Made by a program: the position numbers and the translations under genes. Positions 22,666-29,425 of a DNA stretch of 38,953 nt are shown here, one piece after another. Origin of the DNA: Streptomyces sp. CB01881 (lineage in GTDB: Bacteria > Actinomycetota > Actinomycetes > Streptomycetales > Streptomycetaceae); NCBI RefSeq assembly GCF_002953255.1, contig NZ_CP026498.1, positions 8,278,334-8,317,286 on the forward strand, given 5' to 3'. Each line of letters starts with the position of its first letter. Within the stretch, counting starts at the first letter, position 1. The notes beneath the pieces were generated by a model that saw nothing but the letters and a program-made list of their open reading frames with translations, had not been told where the DNA came from and did no database searches.

Positions 22666-23802
22666 ATGAGTGACACATCGCAGACCCGTACCGACGGCCG
22701 GTCGCGCCCCGAACCGGCGGACGACGGCCGCACCAGCGCCCGGATCGTCATTCCCGAGAAGCACCCGATGGTCACCCTGCTCGGCACCGCGGACTCGCTG
22801 CTCCGGGTGATCGAGCGGGGCTTCCCCGCCGCCGACATCCACGTCCGCGGCAACGAGGTGACCGCCACCGGGGAGCGCGCCGAGGTGGCCCTCGTCCGGC
22901 AGCTCTTCAACGAGATGATGCTGGTGCTGCGCACCGGCCAACCCCTGACGGAGGACTCCGTGGAGCGCTCCATCGCCATGCTCCGGAGCGCCGTGGACGA
23001 CCCGGACAGCCCGGCGCCGTCCCAGGTGTTCACCGCGAACATCCTGTCCAACCGGGGCCGCACCATCCGCCCCAAGACCCTCAACCAGCAGCGCTACGTC
23101 GACGCGATCGACAAGCACACGATCGTCTTCGGCCTCGGCCCGGCCGGCACCGGCAAGACCTACCTCGCGATGGCCAAGGCCGTCCAGGCCCTCCAGGCCA
23201 AGGAGGTCAACCGGATCATCCTGACCCGTCCGGCCGTCGAGGCGGGGGAGCGGCTGGGCTTCCTGCCCGGCACCCTCTACGAGAAGATCGATCCGTACCT
23301 GCGCCCGCTGTACGACGCGCTGCACGACATGATGGACCCGGACTCCATCCCGCGCCTGATGGCGGCCGGCACCATCGAGGTCGCCCCGCTCGCCTACATG
23401 CGCGGCCGCACCCTCAACGACGCCTTCATCATCCTCGACGAGGCCCAGAACACCTCGCCCGAGCAGATGAAGATGTTCCTCACCCGCCTCGGGTTCAACT
23501 CCCGGGTGGTCGTCACCGGCGACACCAGCCAGATCGACCTGCCCGGCGGCACCCGCAGCGGACTCAAGGTCGTCCAGGAGATCCTGGCCGACGTGCCCGA
23601 CATCCACTTCTCCGTCCTCACCAGCACCGACGTGGTCCGCCACAAGCTGGTCGGCCGGATCGTGGACGCGTACGAGCGCTGGGACGCCCGCCAGGAGGCC
23701 GAGGACGGCGCTCCGCAGGCCCCCCGCAAGCCCTCCCAGCGGCGCCCCGGCAAGCCGGCCGCACCGCGCGCACCCCGTCAGTCCCATCGCACCGAAAGCT
23801 GA
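22666..23802 (+). CDS. phoH: PhoH family ATPase (PhoH-like protein)
   Basis: A 378-aa cytoplasmic P-loop ATPase of the PhoH/YbeZ group, implicated in RNA metabolism and ribosome-related functions together with YbeY. Walker A GPAGTGKT is at 158-165 and Walker B FIILDEAQN at about 254-262, followed by TGDTSQIDLP (around 285). An N-terminal KH-like region lies at about 25-90, and the C-terminal tail (about 345-378) is Pro/Arg/Lys rich. The ATG at 22666 has no strong Shine-Dalgarno sequence; a TACCCT hexamer at 22593-22598 may be its -10. ybeY begins 14 nt after the stop codon. phoH-ybeY-corC is a widely conserved cluster. Confidence 0.94.
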   Translation: MSDTSQTRTDGRSRPEPADDGRTSARIVIPEKHPMVTLLGTADSLLRVIERGFPAADIHVRGNEVTATGERAEVALVRQLFNEMMLVLRTGQPLTEDSVERSIAMLRSAVDDPDSPAPSQVFTANILSNRGRTIRPKTLNQQRYVDAIDKHTIVFGLGPAGTGKTYLAMAKAVQALQAKEVNRIILTRPAVEAGERLGFLPGTLYEKIDPYLRPLYDALHDMMDPDSIPRLMAAGTIEVAPLAYMRGRTLNDAFIILDEAQNTSPEQMKMFLTRLGFNSRVVVTGDTSQIDLPGGTRSGLKVVQEILADVPDIHFSVLTSTDVVRHKLVGRIVDAYERWDARQEAEDGAPQAPRKPSQRRPGKPAAPRAPRQSHRTES

Positions 23803-23816
23803 GTAACCAGCCCGTC

Positions 23817-24311
23817 ATGTCGATCGACATCGCCAACGAGTCCGGTTGGGACGCCGACGAGGAAGCCATCCTCGACGTCGCCCGCTACGCACTGGAGAAG
23901 ATGCGGATCCACCCGCAGTCCGAACTGTCCGTGATCCTGGTGGACGGCGCGGCGATGGAGGAGCTGCACATCCAGTGGATGGACCTCCCGGGCCCCACCG
24001 ACGTGATGTCCTTCCCCATGGACGAGCTGCGCCCCGGCAAGGAGGGCGAGGAGCTGCCGCAGGGCCTGCTCGGCGACATCGTGCTCTGCCCCGAGGTCGC
24101 CGAGCAGCAGGGCAAGGCGGCCCCGTCGAAGCACTCGATGGACGAGGAGCTCCAGCTGCTCACCGTCCACGGCGTGCTGCACGTGCTCGGCTACGACCAC
24201 GAGGAGCCGGACGAGGAGGAGGAGATGTTCGGCCTCCAGAAGGCGATCCTCGACGGTTGGCGGGCCGGTCGCGGTCTGGGCGGCATCTCGCCGGCCCCCA
24301 CCACCCACTGA
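23817..24311 (+). CDS. ybeY: rRNA maturation factor / endoribonuclease YbeY
   Basis: A 164-aa single-domain zinc metalloprotein required for 16S rRNA 3'-end maturation and 70S quality control. The zinc-binding motif HGVLHVLGYDH (His118, His122, His128) is complete, and the TDVMSFPMDE segment (61-70) and GDIVLCPEVA are typical. The ATG at 23817 lies 14 nt after phoH. An acidic patch follows the motif (EEPDEEEEMF), and the family Leu-Gly-Tyr-Asp-His core is unchanged. It is almost certainly in one operon with phoH and the following corC-like gene, which begins 19 nt downstream. Confidence 0.95.
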   Translation: MSIDIANESGWDADEEAILDVARYALEKMRIHPQSELSVILVDGAAMEELHIQWMDLPGPTDVMSFPMDELRPGKEGEELPQGLLGDIVLCPEVAEQQGKAAPSKHSMDEELQLLTVHGVLHVLGYDHEEPDEEEEMFGLQKAILDGWRAGRGLGGISPAPTTH

Positions 24312-24330
24312 GCGCGGAGCCCGAACCCCT

Positions 24331-25656
24331 GTGAGTGGTGAGAGTACGAGCTTCATCCTCGGTGCCGTGCTGCTCGTCGTCCTCGGCTGGCTGGCCGCGT
24401 GCGCCGAGGCGGGCATCTCCCGCGTCTCCAAGTTCCGTGCGGAGGAGGCCGTCCGGGCCGGGCGGCGGGGCTCGGCCCGGCTGCTGACCCTGGCCTCCGA
24501 CCCGATCCGCTACCTCAACCTGGCCACCCTGATCCGGGTGGCCAGCGAGATGGCGGCGGCCGTCCTGGTCACCGTGGTCTGCGTGCGGAACCTGGAGACC
24601 ACCTGGCAGGCCGTGCTGCTGGCGTTCGGCGTGATGGTGCTGGTCTCCTTCGTGGCGGTCGGCGTCTCGCCGCGCACGATCGGCCGCCAGCACCCGCTGA
24701 CCACCGCCACCGCGGCCTCCTTCGTGCTGCTGCCGCTGGCCCGGATCCTCGGCCCGATCCCGCGGCTGCTGATCCTGCTCGGCAACGCCCTGACCCCCGG
24801 CAAGGGGTACAAGGAGGGGCCGTTCGCCTCCGAGGCGGAGCTGCGCTCCCTGGTCGACCTCGCCGAGAAGAACGACGTGATCGAGGACGAGGAGCGCCGG
24901 ATGGTGCACTCCGTCTTCGAACTCGGCGACACCATCGTCCGCGAGGTGATGGTGCCGCGCACCGACCTGGTGATGATCGAGCGGCACAAGACCGTCCGCC
25001 AGGCGCTCACCCTGGCGCTGCGCTCCGGCTTCTCGCGCATCCCGGTGGTCGGCGACAACGAGGACGACGTGGTCGGCATCGTCTACCTCAAGGACCTCGT
25101 CCGCCGCACCCACATCAACCGGGAGGCCGAGTCCGAGGAGGTCGGCAGCGTGATGCGCCCGGCCGTCTTCGTCCCCGACTCCAAGCCGGCCGGGGACCTG
25201 CTGCGCGAGATGCAGCAGCGCCGCTCGCACGTCGCGATCGTGATCGACGAGTACGGCGGTACTGCCGGGCTGGTCACGATCGAGGACGTCCTGGAGGAGA
25301 TCGTCGGCGAGATCACCGACGAGTACGACCGGGAGATCGCGCCGGTCGAGGACCTCGGTGACGGCTCGTACCGGATCACCGCCCGGTTGCTGGTCGAGGA
25401 CCTCGGCGAGCTGTTCGGCATCGAACTGGAGGACGAGGACGTCGAGACCGTCGGCGGCCTGCTCGCCAAGCACCTCGGGCGGGTGCCGATCCCCGGCTCG
25501 TCGTGCGAGATCCCGCTCCCCGAGGAGGCGGTCACCGACCTGACCGCGATCCGCCTCACCGCGGAGAGCTCGGCCGGGCGCCGCAACCGGATCGGCTCGA
25601 TGGTCGCCATCCCCGTCCGCCGGGCGTCCGAGGCCGCCGCGGAGGCCGGCGAGTAG
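24331..25656 (+). CDS. CNNM/CorC-type membrane protein with CBS pair (hemolysin family)
   Basis: A 441-aa protein with an N-terminal DUF21/CNNM transmembrane domain (about 1-150, helices near 7-25, 60-82, 88-110 and 125-150), two CBS domains (about 205-330; VMVPRTDLVMI and the second with YGGTAGLVTIEDVLEEIVGEI) and a C-terminal CorC_HlyC domain (about 345-430). Family members are linked to magnesium/cobalt efflux and were formerly called hemolysins. The GTG start at 24331 is 19 nt after ybeY. The same order occurs in many bacteria (ybeZ-ybeY-corC). It is the last gene before a strong terminator. Ion specificity is not readable. Confidence 0.92.
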   Translation: MSGESTSFILGAVLLVVLGWLAACAEAGISRVSKFRAEEAVRAGRRGSARLLTLASDPIRYLNLATLIRVASEMAAAVLVTVVCVRNLETTWQAVLLAFGVMVLVSFVAVGVSPRTIGRQHPLTTATAASFVLLPLARILGPIPRLLILLGNALTPGKGYKEGPFASEAELRSLVDLAEKNDVIEDEERRMVHSVFELGDTIVREVMVPRTDLVMIERHKTVRQALTLALRSGFSRIPVVGDNEDDVVGIVYLKDLVRRTHINREAESEEVGSVMRPAVFVPDSKPAGDLLREMQQRRSHVAIVIDEYGGTAGLVTIEDVLEEIVGEITDEYDREIAPVEDLGDGSYRITARLLVEDLGELFGIELEDEDVETVGGLLAKHLGRVPIPGSSCEIPLPEEAVTDLTAIRLTAESSAGRRNRIGSMVAIPVRRASEAAAEAGE

Positions 25657-25667
25657 CGTCCTCCGGA

Positions 25668-25704
25668 GCCCCCTGTCCCGCCCCGGTGGGGCGGGGCAGG
25701 GGGC
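25668..25704 (+). terminator. 17-bp terminator after the phoH-ybeY-corC operon
   Basis: Positions 25668-25684 pair with 25688-25704 (17 bp with one G-U pair, loop GGT), 11 nt after the stop codon and followed by TT. It is one of the longest stems in the window. Confidence 0.82.
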
Positions 25705-25832
25705 TTCCGTCACCGCTCCTCGGGCTTGGTGCCGTCCAGGGCCCTGTCCGCCGACAGGCCTGCACCCCCTGTCCCGCGTGCACGCAGCGGGCGGACTGCG
25801 GAGACGGTGTCCGGGCGATGGCCCGGCTGAGG

Positions 25833-25861
25833 TTGCCGGGGCGGGGAGGGGCTTGGACGAT
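25833..25861 (+). promoter_or_regulatory. Promoter for the small Cys-rich protein (leaderless)
   Basis: TTGCCG (25833-25838), 17 nt, GACGAT (25856-25861). The -10 ends 6 nt before the ATG at 25868, so the message is probably leaderless. Of the leaderless candidates in this window it is the only one with a recognisable -35 at proper spacing. Confidence 0.5.
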
Positions 25862-25867
25862 GAAGGC

Positions 25868-26104
25868 ATGACTCATCTACTGCGTGCGGAGTACGGCCCG
25901 CAGGGGACCGCGGGAGGGGTGAAGGTCTGGCACGTGGTGCGGGACGGCGATCCCGCCACGGCCCTGTGCGGCCGCACCATGCCGGACGACGCCGACACCC
26001 GGCCGGAGCAGGAGTGGGGGACCGGGCTCCGGTGCTGCCAGCAGTGCGGCTCGCTGTACATGCACGAGGTGCCGCACATGCAAGGAAGCCACCCCTACAG
26101 CTAG
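25868..26104 (+). CDS. Small hypothetical protein with Cys pairs (possible zinc site)
   Basis: A 78-aa soluble protein that I do not recognise by name. It contains ALCGRTMP (around 36-43), then RCCQQCGSLYMHEVPHMQGSH near the C-terminus. The single CG pair plus CCxxC and several His residues look like a small zinc site, a pattern seen in short actinobacterial hypotheticals. There is no signal peptide or membrane segment. The ATG at 25868 begins the conserved-looking MTHLLRAEYGP; an upstream in-frame start would add an Arg/Gly-rich stretch typical of non-coding DNA. The DUF4383 gene follows after 12 nt with its own Shine-Dalgarno sequence, so they are probably co-transcribed. Confidence 0.75.
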   Translation: MTHLLRAEYGPQGTAGGVKVWHVVRDGDPATALCGRTMPDDADTRPEQEWGTGLRCCQQCGSLYMHEVPHMQGSHPYS

Positions 26105-26116
26105 GCGGAGGTCACC

Positions 26117-26656
26117 ATGAAGCTGCAAGACGAACTGCCCGTCGACCACAAGCTCGTCACGGTCTGGCGGATCGGGGCGGGGCTCGGGGGCGTCTTCCTG
26201 ATCGTGTTCGGCTGCCTCGGGCTGGCGGACCACCCGGGCTTCCTTTCCACCCATGGCAGCAACGTCGCCGGGCTGTCCACCAACGGGGCGCTGAGCATCC
26301 TCTCGATCGTGGCGGGCGCGATCCTCGTCGTCGGCGCCGTGATCGGAGGGAACTTCGCCGCCAACCTGAACATGGTGGTCGGGGTGCTGTTCGTGCTCTC
26401 CGGCTTCTACGGCCTGACGGTGCTCGGCCGGCCGGACGCCAACATCCTGAACTTCCGGATGGCCAACGTGCTGTTCGCCTTCCTCTTCGGGGTGGTGCTC
26501 ACCACGTTCGGGATGTACGGCAGGGTCAGCAGCCACCTGCCGCACGACAACCCGTACTGGCGTGACCGTGCGGCGCGTGAGGAGCCGCTGCCGTCCGGTC
26601 CCAAGACCTTCGTCAAGATCATGCGGCCCGGGCCTTCGAACCCGATCGGACACTGA
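26117..26656 (+). CDS. DUF4383-like integral membrane protein
   Basis: A 179-aa membrane protein with four predicted helices: GAGLGGVFLIVFGCLGLA (about 20-38), LSILSIVAGAILVVGAVIGG (about 58-78), NLNMVVGVLFVLSGFYGLTVLG (about 82-103) and ANVLFAFLFGVVLTTFGMYG (about 115-135). A cytoplasmic C-terminal tail follows. It resembles the actinobacterial DUF4383 family of unknown function. The start codon at 26117 follows GGAGG with a 6-nt spacer. It is a short operon partner of the small Cys protein. Confidence 0.78.
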   Translation: MKLQDELPVDHKLVTVWRIGAGLGGVFLIVFGCLGLADHPGFLSTHGSNVAGLSTNGALSILSIVAGAILVVGAVIGGNFAANLNMVVGVLFVLSGFYGLTVLGRPDANILNFRMANVLFAFLFGVVLTTFGMYGRVSSHLPHDNPYWRDRAAREEPLPSGPKTFVKIMRPGPSNPIGH

Positions 26657-26690
26657 GCCCCGCGCGGCCCTTCCCCCCTCCCCGCAAGGC

Positions 26691-26737
26691 GACCGCCCCG
26701 CGGCGGCCCGGCTTCCCGGACCGCCTGCGGGGCGGTC
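26691..26737 (+). terminator. Terminator after the DUF4383 gene
   Basis: GACCGCCCCGC (26691-26701) pairs perfectly with 26727-26737. Inside, 26702-26706 pairs with 26721-26725, giving a 16-bp bulged stem that begins 35 nt after the stop. A TAGCCT -10 candidate for the next gene follows at 26748-26753. Confidence 0.6.
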
Positions 26738-26807
26738 GGCGCGCGGCTAGCCTGACGGCAGGGTCCGGGGCACCGGAGCACCGGGCGGCAGGGGAGGGGA
26801 GACGGCG

Positions 26808-27239
26808 ATGGCCGGAACGGACGAGCGGGTGGCGCAGAACCGTGAGGTGATCGAGGAGTTCCGGGCCCGGGGCGGCGTGGTCGGCGGCCGGTTCGAGGGC
26901 CTGCCGCTGCTGTTGCTGACGACCACGGGGGCCCGCAGCGGCGAGCCGCGGGTCTCGCCGCTGGCGTACCTGGCGGACGGCGGACGCTGGGTGGTGTTCG
27001 GGGCCAACGGGGGGCGCACCGACCACCCGGGCTGGTACCACAACGTGCTGGCGGAGCCGGCCGTGCGGGTCGAGGTCGGGGGCGAGGCGTTCGCCGCGCT
27101 GGCGCGCCCGTTGGCGGACGGCGAGGAGCGCGACCGGCTCTGGGCGACGCAGACCGGGGCGCTGCCGGTGCTGGAGCAGCTGGCCGGCCGGACCGGGCGG
27201 ACGGTCCCGGTGGTCGTGCTGGAGCGCGTGGACGGCTGA
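26808..27239 (+). CDS. Deazaflavin (F420)-dependent nitroreductase family protein
   Basis: A 143-aa protein of the Ddn/DUF385 family (split beta-barrel), whose members use reduced F420 to reduce quinones, nitro compounds or other small molecules. Typical motifs: LLLTTTGARSGEPRVSPL (about 36-53) for cofactor binding, VVFGANGG, and HPGWYHNVLAEPAVRVEVGG (about 72-91). The ATG at 26808 follows GGGGAGGGGAG. There is no partner gene of the same pathway nearby, so the substrate remains open. Its presence implies that the host makes F420, as expected for a streptomycete. Confidence 0.88.
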   Translation: MAGTDERVAQNREVIEEFRARGGVVGGRFEGLPLLLLTTTGARSGEPRVSPLAYLADGGRWVVFGANGGRTDHPGWYHNVLAEPAVRVEVGGEAFAALARPLADGEERDRLWATQTGALPVLEQLAGRTGRTVPVVVLERVDG

Positions 27240-27283
27240 GGGGCCCTGTCGGGGCGGTCTCATTCCCGGCGGCACGGCGCGCC

Positions 27284-27289
27284 TATGCT
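27284..27289 (+). promoter_or_regulatory. Candidate -10 hexamer for the leaderless deaminase-like gene
   Basis: TATGCT ends 7 nt before the ATG at 27297, and there is no Shine-Dalgarno sequence, so a leaderless transcript is likely. Confidence 0.5.
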
Positions 27290-27296
27290 CCTGGGC

Positions 27297-27650
27297 ATGA
27301 GTGACATCGTCGAGCTCGACCCCGAAGACAAGAAGATCATCACCCTGGCCCGCTCCGCCCGCGCCCGCAACGGCGTCCCGGAGGGGGCCGCGGTGCGTGA
27401 CGAGACCGGGCGCACCTACGTGGCCGGGACGGTCGCGCTGGAGTCGCTGCGGCTCAGCGCGCTGCAGACGGCGGTGGCGATGGCGGTGGCCAGCGGTGCG
27501 AAGTCGCTGGAGGCGGCGGCCGTGGTGAGCGAGGCCGGCGAGCCCGCCGAGGCCGACCTGGCCGCGGTGCGGGACCTCGGCGGGGCCGGGACGCCGGTGC
27601 TGCTGGCCGGGCCGGACGGGGTGCTGAAGGTGGCGGCCGAGGCCCGCTGA
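27297..27650 (+). CDS. Cytidine-deaminase-like protein lacking catalytic residues
   Basis: A 117-aa protein that aligns by pattern with the cytidine deaminase fold: ARSARARNGVPEGAAVRDETGRTYVAGTV matches the deaminase N-half (A.....YS.FPVGAA....G....G.NVE). The two zinc motifs do not. The CAE motif with its catalytic Glu is replaced by LSALQTAV, and the PCxxC motif is missing, with GGAGTPVLLAG in that region. It is therefore expected to be catalytically inactive. Genes of this type beside era in streptomycetes are generally labelled cytidine deaminase. The ATG at 27297 has a -10 hexamer 7 nt upstream. A strong terminator follows, so it is a single-gene unit. Confidence 0.8.
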   Translation: MSDIVELDPEDKKIITLARSARARNGVPEGAAVRDETGRTYVAGTVALESLRLSALQTAVAMAVASGAKSLEAAAVVSEAGEPAEADLAAVRDLGGAGTPVLLAGPDGVLKVAAEAR

Positions 27651-27660
27651 GCCGGCTGGC

Positions 27661-27698
27661 GGCGGAGCGCCCGGGGTGGAAGCCCCGGGCGCTCCGCC
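27661..27698 (+). terminator. 16-bp terminator after the deaminase-like gene
   Basis: A perfect 16-bp inverted repeat (27661-27676 with 27683-27698), loop TGGAAG, 10 nt after the stop codon. Confidence 0.82.
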
Positions 27699-27755
27699 GT
27701 CTGTGTTCGGCAGATAATCTCACCGGGAGTGGGTCGCGGTGAGGGGGCTGGGGAG

Positions 27756-27917
27756 ATGGGGCCGTACGCGTTCTTCGCGGGGCTGCTGCTGGGCGTGATG
27801 GGGATGGGCAAGTGGCAGGAGACCGGCTCGCCGTTCTGGCTCTGGGGCTCGGTGGCCTTCCTGCTACTGGTGCTGATCATGGGTTTGGCGTCGCTCGGGG
27901 GAGGCGACAAGGGCTGA
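27756..27917 (+). CDS. Small membrane protein upstream of era
   Basis: A 53-aa protein with two hydrophobic helices (about 3-16 and 29-46) joined by a short polar loop with KWQETGSPFW. I do not recognise the family. The ATG at 27756 has GAGGGGG 8 nt upstream. An alternative GTG start at 27729 would add nine residues, and it lies 8 nt after a TAATCT hexamer (27715-27720), so a leaderless start is also possible. It lies 61 nt before era and could be co-transcribed with it. It is conserved-looking but unassigned. Confidence 0.6.
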   Translation: MGPYAFFAGLLLGVMGMGKWQETGSPFWLWGSVAFLLLVLIMGLASLGGGDKG

Positions 27918-27965
27918 GCGGAGGCCGTTCGGGCGGCCGCGTCCGTCGCGCTCCCGGTGATCAGG

Positions 27966-27971
27966 GAGAAT
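27966..27971 (+). promoter_or_regulatory. Candidate -10 hexamer for era
   Basis: GAGAAT ends 7 nt before the ATG at 27979, the same arrangement as other leaderless candidates here. It competes with an AGGGAG Shine-Dalgarno reading of the same bases (27963-27968, 10-nt spacer), so era could use either. Confidence 0.3.
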
Positions 27972-27978
27972 GGAGCGC

Positions 27979-28908
27979 ATGAGTGCCCCTTCCTCCTCGT
28001 ACCGCTCCGGCTTCGCGTGCTTCGTCGGCCGGCCCAACGCGGGCAAGTCGACCCTGACCAACGCCCTGGTGGGGACGAAGGTCGCGATCACCTCCGACCG
28101 TCCGCAGACCACCCGGCACACCGTGCGCGGCATCGTGCACCGCCCGGACGCCCAGCTCGTCCTGGTCGACACCCCCGGTCTGCACAAGCCGCGCACCCTG
28201 CTCGGCGAGCGCCTGAACGACCTGGTCCGCTCCACCTGGGCCGAGGTCGACGTGATCGGCTTCTGCCTGCCCGCCGACCAGAAGCTCGGCCCCGGCGACA
28301 AGTTCATCGCCAAGGAACTCGCCGAGATCAAGAAGACCCCCAAGGTGGCCATCGTCACCAAGACCGACCTGGTCGACTCCAAGCGGCTGGCCGAGCAGCT
28401 GATCGCCATCCATCAGCTCGGCGTCGAGCTGGGCATCGAGTGGGCCGAGATCATCCCGGTCTCGGCGGTCGGCGACAAGCAGGTGGACCTGGTCGCCGAG
28501 CTGATCACCAAGCTGCTCCCGGAGGGCATGCCGCTCTACCCGGACGGCGACCTCACCGACGAGCCCGAGCAGATCATGGTCGCCGAGCTGATCCGCGAGG
28601 CGGCGCTGGAGGGCGTCCGGGACGAGCTTCCGCACTCGCTGGCCGTCGTGGTCGAGGAGATGATCCCGCGCGAGGGCCGCCCGGCGGACCGCCCGCTGCT
28701 GGACATCCACGCCAACGTCTACATCGAGCGGCAGAGCCAGAAGGCCATCGTGATCGGCGCCAAGGGCTCCCGGCTCAAGCACGTCGGCACCACCGCCCGC
28801 AAGCACATCGAGGCGCTGCTCGGCACGCCGGTCTACCTGGACCTGCACGTCAAGGTGGCCAAGGACTGGCAGCGGGACCCGAAGCAGCTGCGCAAGCTGG
28901 GCTTCTGA
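27979..28908 (+). CDS. era: GTPase Era
   Basis: A 309-aa GTPase that binds 16S rRNA and takes part in 30S subunit assembly. G1 GRPNAGKST (17-25), G3 VDTPGLH (63-69), G4 TKTD (around 119-122) and G5 VSA (around 153-155) are intact. The C-terminal KH domain has its GAKG (around 258-261) and ends VKDWQRDP-like (AKDWQRDPKQLRKLGF). Length matches the family (about 300). The start at 27979 is preceded by a usable AGGGAG; an ATG at 27970 in the same frame would add three residues. It follows a small membrane-protein gene. YbeY, PhoH and Era, all tied to 16S rRNA maturation, lie within 7 kb. Confidence 0.94.
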   Translation: MSAPSSSYRSGFACFVGRPNAGKSTLTNALVGTKVAITSDRPQTTRHTVRGIVHRPDAQLVLVDTPGLHKPRTLLGERLNDLVRSTWAEVDVIGFCLPADQKLGPGDKFIAKELAEIKKTPKVAIVTKTDLVDSKRLAEQLIAIHQLGVELGIEWAEIIPVSAVGDKQVDLVAELITKLLPEGMPLYPDGDLTDEPEQIMVAELIREAALEGVRDELPHSLAVVVEEMIPREGRPADRPLLDIHANVYIERQSQKAIVIGAKGSRLKHVGTTARKHIEALLGTPVYLDLHVKVAKDWQRDPKQLRKLGF

Positions 28909-28926
28909 CCCCGCGGGACTCGGCAG

Positions 28927-28962
28927 GGGGCCCGCCCGGACGATCGCGTCCGGGCGGGCCCC
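28927..28962. terminator. 16-bp bidirectional terminator between era and the emfourin gene
   Basis: A perfect 16-bp inverted repeat (28927-28942 with 28947-28962), loop ATCG. era ends 18 nt before it and the minus-strand emfourin gene ends 72 nt after it, so it can serve both convergent transcripts. Confidence 0.82.
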
Positions 28963-29034
28963 TCGCCGTTCGGCCGGTCGTCCCGTCCGGCGGCCGAGGG
29001 CCCGGGGTGCTGTGCGGGGGCCGGCCGGGACGGC

Positions 29035-29310
29035 CTACGCGCCCTCGCGCAGCACCAGCGAGACCAGCTCCCGCTGGGAGTCGGTGAGCTTCGGGTCGGC
29101 GCAGTGCACCGTCCGGCCATCGACCGTGATCTCGTAGTGGAAGCCGTCCGGCACTCCGTACGAGGGCGACCGGAGCCCGCCCGCGACGGCCTCGCGGGCG
29201 AGCGCGTGGACGTGCGGGGCGTCCACCCGCTCGGTGGTGTCGAGCTCCGCGCGGCGGACGAGCCCCGCGAGGCCGCCGGTCCGGGTCACCTGGATACGCA
29301 TGGTGTCCAT
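29035..29310 (-). CDS. Protealysin inhibitor emfourin-like protein
   Basis: A 91-aa protein of the emfourin type, an intracellular inhibitor first described as a tight-binding inhibitor of the M4 protease protealysin. Recognisable: the beta-strand start MRIQVTRTGGLAGL, then DGFHYEITVDGRTVHCADPKLTD near the middle to C-terminal part. It directly follows the M4 protease gene on the same strand (115 nt apart), the same order as in the protealysin operon. Two in-frame ATGs exist (29310 and 29301); neither has a Shine-Dalgarno sequence, and the second gives the start most similar to the family. A hairpin lies in the gap, so some independent expression is possible. Inhibition of the neighbouring protease is inference from family and context. 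Confidence 0.82.
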   Translation of the reverse strand: MDTMRIQVTRTGGLAGLVRRAELDTTERVDAPHVHALAREAVAGGLRSPSYGVPDGFHYEITVDGRTVHCADPKLTDSQRELVSLVLREGA

Positions 29311-29369
29311 GGTGCTACGCAGGGATGGTTGTTTGCCGGGCTTTTTCCGGACCTTGACCTTTGCGGGCC

Positions 29370-29395
29370 TTGAGCCCGGCTGAACCCGGGCTCAA
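29370..29395 (-). terminator. Hairpin between the M4 protease and emfourin genes
   Basis: TTGAGCCCGG (29370-29379) pairs with 29386-29395 (10 bp, 6-nt loop), inside the 115-nt gap. It could attenuate read-through from the protease into the inhibitor gene, or protect the protease mRNA 3' end. Confidence 0.45.
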
Positions 29396-29425
29396 CCGGG
29401 GTCGCGGACCCCGCCCGGGCCCGGG

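Noticed and set aside
27297..27650. Calling this gene an active cytidine deaminase
   Set aside because: The CAE/HAE and PCxxC motifs needed for zinc and catalysis are absent.
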